From an uncultured Saprospiraceae bacterium (GTDB lineage Bacteria > Bacteroidota > Bacteroidia > Chitinophagales > Saprospiraceae): a stretch of DNA of 64,000 bases. The notes under the pieces are model-generated. The model ran no database searches, was not told the DNA's origin, and was given only the letters and a program-made list of their open reading frames with translations. This document shows, one piece after another, positions 29,949 through 38,454 of the stretch. The stretch covers positions 1-64,000 of the forward strand of contig CALSOU010000007.1 in the NCBI GenBank assembly GCA_943788055.1, read 5' to 3'. The position numbers and the translations under genes were made by a program. Within the stretch, counting starts at the first letter, position 1; each line of letters begins with the position of its first letter.

Positions 29949-31884
29949 ACTTCCATTTTTTTAAGATGACTTCAATATCCTTCCAAAGATTATAATCTTT
30001 TGCGTAGATAAGATTTGCCCGATGAACCCAAGATAGGTCTTCGACTCCTTTTGGAGTGCTGTGAATCAATCCTTTGCTAATACTTGGTAGCTCTTCTACC
30101 TTAGCGTCTCTAGTATCGTAACCAACGAAACTTCGCTTTCTCAATAACACTTGAATTAGTGCTTTGAAATAGTTGGACTTTTGGGCTTGACCCCAAATTA
30201 AAATCCAAAAAAACAATAAGTGTACTAAAGCTAAAACTATATCAAAAATTCGTTTCTTGATGATACTATCACGTTTAGCTAAATTAAATTCGAACTTTAC
30301 CGAATATAACTCACCGCTTGTATTTTTCGATTTACTTCCTAGAATGCTCATCCGATCATCTCCTACCATCTTGTATTCAATCGATGGCCCAAGCTTATTC
30401 ATCAGTTCAATCACTTTCTGCCATTCCAAATCTTGCACGCAAAAAATGAACTCATTGGCCTTTTCCAATTCCGCAAATACTTCAATTTTATCAAGTGTTG
30501 TCGTATGAAATTTCGATTCAAAACCTTCCATAGTAGAGATCCTAGCAACCACCTCGTGATCTCTCATTGATTGTTTGAGAATTGATTCAACATGTTCTAT
30601 TTCAGTTCTACTACCAATAATAAAGATACGCTTGCGTATTTCTTGACCAATTCTTAAATCACGATGCTCGATATATCTGCGCACTAATCTTATCGCAAAA
30701 AACCATATGCTTGCCACCACTCCACTCAAGAGAACGATCGCTCTTGAATACCTGTACTCTGTAGGCATCAAAGCGTAAATAGCGAGTAGTAAGATTAAAC
30801 CAACTGATATCGCTCGGATGAGCTGACCAATTTTATAATTACGCTTGTAGACGCCGTGGATCCCTAGAGCTAAAACATATATCAAACTATAGCCTATAAG
30901 ATTATAGGTGTACGTTGCGGGAAAGTAATCTGCATTCTGAAAGTAAAATTGCTCCCAAATTTCTTTCACAAAAAGCAGACCTCCGAGCATACCTCCAAAA
31001 TCTAAAATCTGCGGTAAGAAAGACTGCGTAAAACGCTTAATAAGTGATAAGAGTGCCCTGCCAAAAATGGCCAAATTCAACATAAAAATAAGCAAGCCTG
31101 CACCCTTCCCGGTAAAGTGCTTTTTAGCAAAAATGATCATGGCTTGGTAGAACACACGAACATAATTGACACTTGACTTCTTTGTCGATTCTCCTTTAAA
31201 GTGAATTAACTGAGTTGATGAAAGATAATACACTTTGTGACCAGCCTTCTTTATCCGGTAACTAAGATCAATATCTTCACCATACATAAAGAAATCCTCA
31301 TCAAGCATTCCTACTTTATCTAGAACATCCTTTGTCATAAACATGAACGCGCCACAGAGTACGTCGACCTCATGTGTTTGATTTTCATCCAAAAATCCAA
31401 GATGATATTGATTAAACACCTTGCTTTTTGGAAAAAGAACGGAAAGTCCCGTCGCTTTGCAAAAAGAAACCCAAGGTGAAGGGAATCCTCTTTTGGATTC
31501 AGGAAGAAATTGTCCGCTACCGTCAAGCATTTTGGCACCCAAAGCACCAGCATCGGGATGATTCTCCATAAAGTCGAAACAGGTCTGCAATGTATCTTCT
31601 TGGAGAATTGTATCAGGATTGAGCAGTAATACGTATTTTCCTTTTGACTGGGAAATTGCTTGATTATTCGCCTTTGAAAATCCTGGATTATCCTTGTTCG
31701 CAATTAACTTAACCTCAGGAAAGTCTCGCTGCACCATTGCAACTGAATCGTCCTTGGAACTATTATCCACAACAAATACTTCTAATGAAAGCTTAGCTTG
31801 TGCTCGAAATACCGACTCCAGAGTCTGTCTCAAGAAGTGCTGGACATTGTAATTGACGATGACAATACTTAGATCACACCGCAT
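29929..31884 (-). CDS. GT2 glycosyltransferase fused to a membrane and sugar-transferase-like C-terminus
   Basis: This is a membrane enzyme of surface polysaccharide synthesis. Residues 1-260 form a family 2 glycosyltransferase: SIVIVNYN, the VVDNSSKDDS nucleotide-binding strand, LLLNPDTIL, and MYGEDIDLSYR near 205-216 with the acidic catalytic block. Several membrane segments cover about 255-395. The C-terminal part resembles a reduced bacterial sugar transferase: KRIFDIVLAL, RKRSFVGYD, LPSISKGLI and LIYAKDYNLWKDIEVILKKW match the family in order, but the central KFRSM and LDELPQ catalytic segment is missing. The first half is probably active. recR ends 2 bp upstream of its start. Confidence 0.85.
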   Translation of the reverse strand: MRCDLSIVIVNYNVQHFLRQTLESVFRAQAKLSLEVFVVDNSSKDDSVAMVQRDFPEVKLIANKDNPGFSKANNQAISQSKGKYVLLLNPDTILQEDTLQTCFDFMENHPDAGALGAKMLDGSGQFLPESKRGFPSPWVSFCKATGLSVLFPKSKVFNQYHLGFLDENQTHEVDVLCGAFMFMTKDVLDKVGMLDEDFFMYGEDIDLSYRIKKAGHKVYYLSSTQLIHFKGESTKKSSVNYVRVFYQAMIIFAKKHFTGKGAGLLIFMLNLAIFGRALLSLIKRFTQSFLPQILDFGGMLGGLLFVKEIWEQFYFQNADYFPATYTYNLIGYSLIYVLALGIHGVYKRNYKIGQLIRAISVGLILLLAIYALMPTEYRYSRAIVLLSGVVASIWFFAIRLVRRYIEHRDLRIGQEIRKRIFIIGSRTEIEHVESILKQSMRDHEVVARISTMEGFESKFHTTTLDKIEVFAELEKANEFIFCVQDLEWQKVIELMNKLGPSIEYKMVGDDRMSILGSKSKNTSGELYSVKFEFNLAKRDSIIKKRIFDIVLALVHLLFFWILIWGQAQKSNYFKALIQVLLRKRSFVGYDTRDAKVEELPSISKGLIHSTPKGVEDLSWVHRANLIYAKDYNLWKDIEVILKKWKYVTSNN

Positions 31885-31886
31885 TG

Positions 31887-32504
31887 TTAGGATTCAGATT
31901 GAACTTGATATGGCAGTCGAGAAGCAATTGACCGCCCGAGCGTCAGACCGTCAGCATATTCCAATTCACCCCCAAAGGAGATTCCTCGAGCCAGCGTTGT
32001 AACCTTAACGGGTAAATCAGACACTTTCTTCGTAATGTAATAAATCGTAGTATCCCCATCAATTGTTGGAGAAATAGCCATTATTAACTCCTCGGTTTCT
32101 TCGGATTTGACTCGCTCTATCAGCGTATCAATATTCAATTGATCTAGACCTATTCCTTCCAATGGTGAAATGACTCCTCCCAAAACGTGATACCTACCCG
32201 AAAACTGCCCTGTTTCTTCTATCGCCATCACGTCTCGTATTGATTCCACAACGCAAATAACTCTTTTCAATCGATGTGGGTCTGCGCAGATTTCGCAAAT
32301 ATCATGATCGCTTAGATTATGACAATGCTTACATGATTTGATATTATGCCTTAAGTTATTCAATGCATTGTTGAAATCGTCTGTAAACGAAACGTCTTGA
32401 TTAATCATGTGAAGAACCAATCTAAGCGCTGATTTCTTACCAATGCTTGGCAGTTTTGAAAATGCGTCAACTGCTTCTTCTATTAACTTACTTGAAAACT
32501 TCAT
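31887..32504 (-). CDS. recR: Recombination protein RecR
   Basis: This loads RecA at gaps together with RecF and RecO. The N-terminal helix-hairpin-helix region reads FSKLPSIGKKSALRL, the zinc finger is CKHCHNLSDHDICEIC near 57-72, and the Toprim domain has ICVVESIRDVMAIE, the GVISPLEGIG segment and AISPTIDGDTT. Length is 205, as expected. It is the first gene of a tight minus-strand cluster with the glycosyltransferase gene. Confidence 0.95.
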   Translation of the reverse strand: MKFSSKLIEEAVDAFSKLPSIGKKSALRLVLHMINQDVSFTDDFNNALNNLRHNIKSCKHCHNLSDHDICEICADPHRLKRVICVVESIRDVMAIEETGQFSGRYHVLGGVISPLEGIGLDQLNIDTLIERVKSEETEELIMAISPTIDGDTTIYYITKKVSDLPVKVTTLARGISFGGELEYADGLTLGRSIASRLPYQVQSES

Positions 32505-32991
32505 TTAAAAGAGTTATCTATTTCTACGGTACAGCATCGAAAATCAGCTAAAATTAACCTTCACAAAAAGTGTGCAGCTGTCTCACAAAGTAACAATTAT
32601 ATATGCACAAAAACATATGTATAAAACTATTATTTACTTAATACTTACATAATCACAGCATTACATAATCTAATTGTTGTAGATTGAGACTTTGGAGGGT
32701 CAAAATCAGCATCCTAAAGGGCTTACTGAAAATCCTGCCAAATTCCTTTCAAATTAGGATCTAAAAGGTTATGCTTCACCTCCAAAGAATGCATTGACTC
32801 CCTTACCTTAATGCCTTTTCGAAACATATCTTGAGGATTTCTATTTATCCATTGCGTATTTATTTACGTTTTTTTGATAGCATAATTTAATTTTGGCGAA
32901 AGCCTTATTATATTCGCAGTAATTTTCGAGATAGCAGTAGGATTCTTGAAGCATAAAATCACAGATTTACAGAAAACAAAAAGATAAACAA
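32505..32991. other. Intergenic region with an orphan minus-strand reading frame
   Basis: This 487-bp gap separates divergent recR and the E2 gene. On the minus strand a frame is open from 32863 to the stop at 32723-32725 (about 46 codons) and reads like protein, including WINRNPQDMFRKGIKVRES and NLLDPNLKGIWQDFQ. It has an internal Met but no good upstream start, so it may be a small gene or the tail of a decayed one; the family is not recognised. TAATTTTG at 32888-32895 is a candidate -7 element for the E2 gene. The rest is AT-rich and featureless. Confidence 0.35.
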
Positions 32992-34266
32992 ATGGCTGAA
33001 GTTATCAGAATGCCAAGGATGAGCGATACGATGGAAGAAGGAAACATCGTAGGGTGGATCGCCAAAGTCGGTGACAAAGTCTCCCCAGGTGATGTGCTTG
33101 CAGAGGTAGAAACAGATAAAGCCACCATGGAGCTAGAGAGTTTCTACGAAGGAACTTTGCTTTACATTGGTGTAGAAGAAGGTACCATTGCCGTAAATGC
33201 TGTTTTGGCAGTAATCGGAGAAGAAGGAGAAGACTACGAGGTCGCTTTAGCAGCTGAAGAAGCAAATTCAACAGAAGAAACATCTGAAACTGAAAAGACT
33301 GAGCCTGCAACAGAAACCGCAGCAGAATCTAGCTCATCAACTGCTTCTGCTACTCCAGCACCTGCAGCTCATGAAACTGTAGCTTCCAATTCAGATACCA
33401 GAATCAAAGCTTCTCCTCTTGCGAAAAGTATTGCTAAAGAAGCAGGGGTGAATATCGAAGCGATAACTGGATCAGGTGACCAAGGGCGAATAATCAAAAA
33501 AGATGTCGAAGCTTACATAGAATCTGGCGCAGGAAGTTCTTCTTCAGCACCAGTTCAAAAAGAGTCACTGAGAGCAGCTACTGATTTCACTTATGGTGAT
33601 GTTCCAGTAAGTCAAATGAGAAAAACCATTGCAAGAAGATTGGGAGAATCTAAATTTAGCGCTCCTCATTTTTACTTGACGATGGAGATAGACATGGATA
33701 ATGCTGTCCAAGCAAGAAAAGACATTAATGAAACTTCGGAAGTACGGATTTCATTTAATGACTTGGTTGTTAAAGCAGCAGCAGTTGCATTGAGAAAGCA
33801 TCCTTCAATCAACTCATCTTGGTTCGGCGATAAGATCACATACCACCAAGATATCAATGTGGGAGTTGCTGTTGCTGTTCCTGATGGACTTCTAGTTCCC
33901 GTTGTCAGAGATACCGACCTCAAATCTCTTTCGATGATCAATCAGGAAGTGAAAGAACTCGCGGGTAAAGCAAAGAGCAAGAAACTATCTATGGAAGAAA
34001 TGTCAGGTAACACCTTTACCATTTCGAATCTAGGTATGTTCGGAATTGACGAGTTTACTGCGATCATTAATCCACCTGACGCATGTATAATGGCCGTGGG
34101 TGGAATTATAGAAAAGCCTGTCGTAAAAAATGGTGAGATTGTCGTTGGTAAAACGATGAAAGTCACACTATCTTGCGATCATAGAGTTGTGGATGGAGCA
34201 TCTGGAGCAGCTTTCCTTCAAACATTCAAATCTATGCTAGAGCAACCAGTGAGACTACTTGTCTAA
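32992..34266 (+). CDS. Dihydrolipoamide acyltransferase (E2), pyruvate dehydrogenase complex type
   Basis: This is the core acyl-transfer subunit of a 2-oxoacid dehydrogenase complex. A single lipoyl domain spans about 1-80, with the lipoylated Lys in VETDKATMELE. An Ala/Glu/Ser-rich linker follows, then the E1/E3-binding domain (IKASPLAKSIAKEAGVNI, GSGDQGRIIKKDVEAY, about 135-180), and the catalytic domain with SQMRKTIARRL, TFTISNLGMFGID and the active-site block SCDHRVVDGASGA near the end. Lipoyl motif wording favours pyruvate dehydrogenase (AceF/PdhC) over oxoglutarate. E1 genes are not adjacent. The N-terminal Met follows a long leader, and a terminator closes the gene as a single transcript. 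Confidence 0.92.
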   Translation: MAEVIRMPRMSDTMEEGNIVGWIAKVGDKVSPGDVLAEVETDKATMELESFYEGTLLYIGVEEGTIAVNAVLAVIGEEGEDYEVALAAEEANSTEETSETEKTEPATETAAESSSSTASATPAPAAHETVASNSDTRIKASPLAKSIAKEAGVNIEAITGSGDQGRIIKKDVEAYIESGAGSSSSAPVQKESLRAATDFTYGDVPVSQMRKTIARRLGESKFSAPHFYLTMEIDMDNAVQARKDINETSEVRISFNDLVVKAAAVALRKHPSINSSWFGDKITYHQDINVGVAVAVPDGLLVPVVRDTDLKSLSMINQEVKELAGKAKSKKLSMEEMSGNTFTISNLGMFGIDEFTAIINPPDACIMAVGGIIEKPVVKNGEIVVGKTMKVTLSCDHRVVDGASGAAFLQTFKSMLEQPVRLLV

Positions 34267-34320
34267 ATGCTGGTGAATATAGCTTTTAATTAAGATTAAC
34301 GACAATTTAATAGGATAATT

Positions 34321-34352
34321 AAGCCAGTGTAAAATCTTTACACTGGCTTTCT
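34321..34352 (+). terminator. Rho-independent terminator after the E2 gene
   Basis: AAGCCAGTGTAAA at 34321-34333 pairs with TTTACACTGGCTT at 34337-34349, a 13-bp nearly perfect stem with a 3-base loop, followed by a T-rich tail. It is one of the strongest hairpins in the window. Confidence 0.85.
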
Positions 34353-34420
34353 TGTTAATAGATTGTAACAGCGTATTTGTTGAGAAACAAAACAGTATTT
34401 TATCACTTAGTAAATTGTAT

Positions 34421-35338
34421 ATGAGATTTTTTTTCTTTTTGTCATTCATTTTTCTGATCACAGCAACTAGCTCTGCACAACAACTTGCTGCACCTTCGAC
34501 TGGATTTTTCAGTGCTAGTATGCAAGCAACGATTGTACTTGAAGATAGTACCACAGCAACCTACACTGTAGATACTTCTCAGTATGAAGGCCTAGACAAT
34601 GAGTATCCAACTACTTTCTACGTGATCGATTCTCAAGGAGATTCCATAACAATCGCTCCTGAAGAGGTTCTACATGCAGAGTTTGCGAGAGGTAGAAATC
34701 AGGTAAGTGACGAAACAATAGAGTTTGACGACGAAGACGAAGACTACGAATATGTCGAAGTTATTGAGACGACTTTTCAATCTGACAAAGTGATCTATCA
34801 ACGTGTGCAACTAGATAGAGACAGAGGTTTAAAACTAAAAGGTCCTTACAAAGAAGACTATCTTTTATTGCAATTAGCAAATATGGATATGGGAGAACGC
34901 ATTAAGGTTTTTATATATCCTGATCTTGACGGAGAAGGTTCAGAAGTAGCACCGCTGGGCATGGTGACAGATCTGATAGCAAGGAATCGTGTTGATTTTG
35001 TCGAAGTCCAAGAATACTACTTTATTCAAGTTGATAACAAACCCGCATTCTTGATCAGTGCAGACACGTACGATGAATTTGCACCTATGATTTATGGTAA
35101 TTGTCGAAGCTTCCGCTCAAAATATAAAGTAGAAAAATATATGGATGATGCTAGAACTGCAAAGCGGAAGAAAACCACTAGGAGAGCCGTGGGTAATAGC
35201 CGTAAGAAAGCTAGGTTCCTAAAATATGAAGAACTTATTAAACATATCAGCGACTACAATGAAATGATGGCAGTTCAAGAAGCCGAAGCTGAGGCAAAAA
35301 GACTTGAAAGAGAAGCTGCAAGAGCGAGAAGAAATTAG
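34421..35338 (+). CDS. Hypothetical secreted protein (305 aa)
   Basis: The ATG at 34421 gives a compact signal peptide (MRFFFFLSFIFLITATSSAQ); the longer reading frame upstream starts inside the preceding terminator region and is rejected. The mature protein has a beta-rich N-terminal half (TTFYVIDSQGDSITIAPEEV), an acidic tract (DDEDEDYEYVEV) at about 105-120, a conserved-looking central domain (LKGPYKEDYLLLQLANMDMGERIKVFIYPD) and a segment PMIYGNCRSFRSKY, the only Cys. The last 60 residues are basic and then helical with alternating Glu, Ala and Arg, likely a coiled coil. No known family was recognised. It is a single gene; the next gene is a minus-strand pseudogene. Confidence 0.75.
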   Translation: MRFFFFLSFIFLITATSSAQQLAAPSTGFFSASMQATIVLEDSTTATYTVDTSQYEGLDNEYPTTFYVIDSQGDSITIAPEEVLHAEFARGRNQVSDETIEFDDEDEDYEYVEVIETTFQSDKVIYQRVQLDRDRGLKLKGPYKEDYLLLQLANMDMGERIKVFIYPDLDGEGSEVAPLGMVTDLIARNRVDFVEVQEYYFIQVDNKPAFLISADTYDEFAPMIYGNCRSFRSKYKVEKYMDDARTAKRKKTTRRAVGNSRKKARFLKYEELIKHISDYNEMMAVQEAEAEAKRLEREAARARRN

Positions 35339-35425
35339 TATAAATAATTAAGTAATCAGCAGATAAGGCTTATTAGGTAGTTACTTTTTCTTTAACCGAT
35401 GATCAGTAAAGTATCCTTTATTGAT

Positions 35426-35959
35426 TTACTCAGAAAATTTCTTTTTGTGGTATTCTTGACTACCGCCCAAAGGAATTAATAGTGTTTGCCATTCGTCACT
35501 CTTCCATTCTTAAGCCATTAATACGATTTTACCTACATGGTAGGCGTAATGCATAGCTTGCCGATTTACTGCTTCTATCAGACTGTGTTCCGTATTTCTG
35601 ATATGAACAGTCCTTTCGAGATTCTCAAGTCGAAGTGAACCTATTACATCAAAAAGGCACTGCCAGCCCTTTTCCCAGTGAGCATATAACTCAGTGCGAT
35701 TTTGTTCTGGAGAAACAAATTATGCATCTCTATTTCTCCATGGTTTCTCACCATCTTCTTCCCAAACATTTGTCCATCTGGAAAGCATATTTCCTGCAAT
35801 ATGCTACATAACTATTGCAATTGTATTGGTTTGTTTACTCGGATTGTCTTTATTTAGCAGACTAAATAATTGCTCATCTGTCAATTGTAAACAAGCCGAA
35901 TCAGCAAGGTGCTGATAATATCGAAATTGCTCCTGAATCGAATTGATATTAGTCTGCAT
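35426..35959 (-). pseudogene. DUF1572 / DinB-like protein gene with three in-frame stops
   Basis: Read from the ATG at 35959, one frame runs 178 codons to a final stop at 35426-35428 and looks like a DinB-superfamily protein: SIQEQFRYYQHLADSACLQL, HIAGNMLSRWTNVWEEDGEK, NRDA, EAVNRQAMHYAYHVGKIVLMA and the ending GGSQEYHKKKFSE. The three-His-type positions of the fold (IAGNML region, HYAYHVG) are kept. The frame is broken only by substitutions: TAG at 35804-35806, TAA at 35720-35722 and TAA at 35510-35512, each at a place where family members are expected to have Lys or Glu. No indel is needed. This is best explained as a recent true pseudogene. These proteins are four-helix metal-binding, possibly thiol-transfer, enzymes. 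Confidence 0.75.
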
Positions 35960-35968
35960 GTTTATCAA

Positions 35969-36634
35969 TTATTTAAGAATATCTCCATTAACTGGTTTGT
36001 CCTCAATATCAAGAAAACGTCCGATTTCTTGTTCGAGGTAAAGAGCTGTTTCTAAATTGCTATTGGAAATTATTCGCACCGATCTTTTGTCTCTTAAAAT
36101 GGCAGATAGAGAATAAGCCATCAGTCGTTTTTCATTTATAGTAGTTCCAGTGAAATACTTGGAAACATAGAGCTGCTCAACTTCGCTAGTTTTGAATTCT
36201 TGTCGTCCACTAACAAGCTTGAATGGTTTTGTTTCAGATGTCAATACATCGTTATTGATAACGACTTTTCTGCGATTGAAAAACATACCTATGGTCTGCC
36301 AGGCCATAAATAGACCTACAAATGCAAAAATTAAAAGAAAAAGCAACATTGGTAGTACTCCTGAAGAAATTATCAATAGCATAAAACCTATAACAAGAGA
36401 ATTCCACAAAATCGTAAAAAAGAGCAAGGGCCATTTTCCAGTCTGTTCTGCAGAAGAAGGCCGCATGTCGATTTCTAGAAAATCAAAAACCTTCAATACT
36501 TCTGTTCCCTTCGGCATAAAGAATTCTGGACGTTGCCTTCTAGGTTTGTATTGTGCGAAAATGTCGTTGCCAAGCTCAAGGGTTTCCTCCTCGAGATTCT
36601 TAAAAAGTCCTCCTGATTCTAAATTTGAATTCAT
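35969..36634 (-). CDS. Hypothetical membrane protein with two TM helices
   Basis: This is a 221-residue protein. A soluble N-terminal part of about 70 residues (ELGNDIFAQYKPRRQRPEFF) precedes two membrane helices at about 72-92 and 94-115 that are joined by a very short turn. The C-terminal part (about 118-221) looks like a small PH-like beta domain (VVINNDVLTSETKPFKLVSG, EVEQLYVSKYF, RSVRIISNSNLETALYLEQEI). This helix-pair plus PH-like layout is common in bacterial proteins of unknown role; the protein at 40951-41457 has a similar plan. No function is assigned. The pseudogene just downstream starts 10 bp after its stop on the same strand. Confidence 0.7.
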   Translation of the reverse strand: MNSNLESGGLFKNLEEETLELGNDIFAQYKPRRQRPEFFMPKGTEVLKVFDFLEIDMRPSSAEQTGKWPLLFFTILWNSLVIGFMLLIISSGVLPMLLFLLIFAFVGLFMAWQTIGMFFNRRKVVINNDVLTSETKPFKLVSGRQEFKTSEVEQLYVSKYFTGTTINEKRLMAYSLSAILRDKRSVRIISNSNLETALYLEQEIGRFLDIEDKPVNGDILK

Positions 36635-36740
36635 ATTGTGGGGTCTTCGTACAATGGTTGGTGTTTGATAAAAGTACTCTTATTAAGTCAGAAATCAAAG
36701 TAGCAACTATCTTCATATGGCCGAACTAAACGCAGATTTT

Positions 36741-38317
36741 CTACGAACTACAAGAAAGCATAGAACAACCAACTTTGTCCTTTGCCCAATCAGGTCTTTT
36801 TGCAAAGTACTTTTGATTTTCTGGTTGCTCATCATATGGTTTCTTGAGCATTTCTTGCAATTGATCTATAAGCGAAAAATCGCCCTTTTCAGCTAGATCA
36901 ATAGCTTCTTGTGCCATGTAGTTTCTGAGTACGTATTTTGGATTGGTAGCGTCCATGTTTGACTTTCTAGCTTCGGAAGAAGACTCTTCTCGTTGAAGAC
37001 GGCTATGATACTCAAGCCACCATTTTTGCCATGCTTTTCGGTTTGCGTCTTTCAGTTCCTCGCTTTCGTAAAGAGATTTATTTATCAGATGTATGAAAGA
37101 GTCTTCCTTGCTAGCCTTTAGCTGAATGTCGGACAATTGTCTGAAGAAGATTGTCATATCAGTTTCCTGCATTTGCAAAGCTGCTTCGAGGTCAGCGATC
37201 AATTTACTATCCTGTTCCTTGTTTTTTTCCAATCCTAGTTTCCCTCTCATCATCTGAAGATACTTCCTTTGGAAGCGTTTTTGATAACTAGACAGTGTCT
37301 TTTGCAGTCCCTCGGTTTCTCCGATTATCGGATAAAGTGCATTGGCTAGTCTGACCAAATTCCATAGACTGATAGACGGCTGACTACCGAAACGGTATCT
37401 ACGATTCTGCCGATCGGTGGTATTTGGTGTCCACTCCGGATTATAATCATCAATCCAACCATAAGGTCCATAATCAATCGTCAGTCCAAGTATCGACATA
37501 TTATCCGTGTTCATCACACCATGCACAAAGCCTACTCGCTGCCAATGAACAATCATATCTAGCGTTTTCTCACATACAATATTGAAAAAATCTAAATAAT
37601 CATATTGCCCTTTTGGGCCCCGACCCACTTGAGGAAAAAAATGCTCAATGGTATAGTCCGTTAATTTCCTTAAAATTTCATGATCTTGTCTAGCAGCCCA
37701 CAACTCGTAACTCCCAAAACGCAGAAAACTAGGAGCCAATCTACAGACTATCGCGCCTTGCTCCATCTCAGTGTTTCCATCGTACATCATATCTCTCAGA
37801 ACTGAATCACCAGTCTTGACAAGACTCAATCCTCGTGAAGTAGGAACACCCAAATGTACATCGCTTCACTGCATAGATATTCCCTGATAGATGACCTCAA
37901 GACTGCAAAACCATCTGCTGATCTCGAATAAGGAGTAGGACCAGAACCTTTCAATTGCACAGTCCACAATTCATTATCTCTTTCGATCTCAAATAAATTG
38001 ATCGCTCTACCATCGCCAAGTTGGCCTGCCCAGTGACCAAATTGATGCCCCGCATAGTTCATAGCATAGGGCTTGGATTCTGGGGGCTTGGATTGACCAC
38101 TAAATATCTGAAGAAATTCCTCAGACTTTGCTTCATCTTTAGTTATTTCTAGCACCTCAAGCATCTCCGAGGAAACAGCTATCAATTCAGGTGCAGAAGG
38201 GGTAACTGGTTTCACAAATGAAAAACAACCGTCGGTAACTTGTCTTGTGAAATTCTCTTGCACTGGATCAGCGGGTAAGTGATCCACAAAATGATTTTGT
38301 ACTCTCTTAATCTTCAT
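36741..38317 (-). pseudogene. selO: Protein adenylyltransferase SelO (YdiU/UPF0061), one frameshift
   Basis: This pseudokinase-fold enzyme AMPylates proteins under oxidative stress. The 5' part (from ATG 38317) has GHQFGHWAGQLGDGRAINL, LKGSGPTPYSRSADGFAVLRSSIREYL and LCSEAMY. The 3' part resumes with GVPTSRGLSLV, then HGVMNTDNMSILGLTIDYGPYGWID with the nucleotide-binding and metal Asp/Asn residues. One missing base near 37856, which would give EAMYHLGVPTSR, restores a single protein of about 525 residues. The C-terminus reads GCSMLSCSS, keeping the Cys that corresponds to selenocysteine in animal SelO. Apart from the single indel all motifs are conserved, so sequencing error or very recent inactivation are both possible. 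Confidence 0.85.
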
Positions 38318-38454
38318 ATACAGTGAACAAGATATTCTTTGAAATGATTACTTATTCCTTACAAAGAATTGAATTTTCTGTGGAATCACATTGAAAATTC
38401 ATGTATATTACTTATCTATATACCAACTATTTATCAAACCTAACCTATCGCCTT

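Noticed and set aside
35694..35915. Plus-strand 73-codon frame
   Set aside because: It is antisense to the DinB/DUF1572-like pseudogene, whose frame is better supported.
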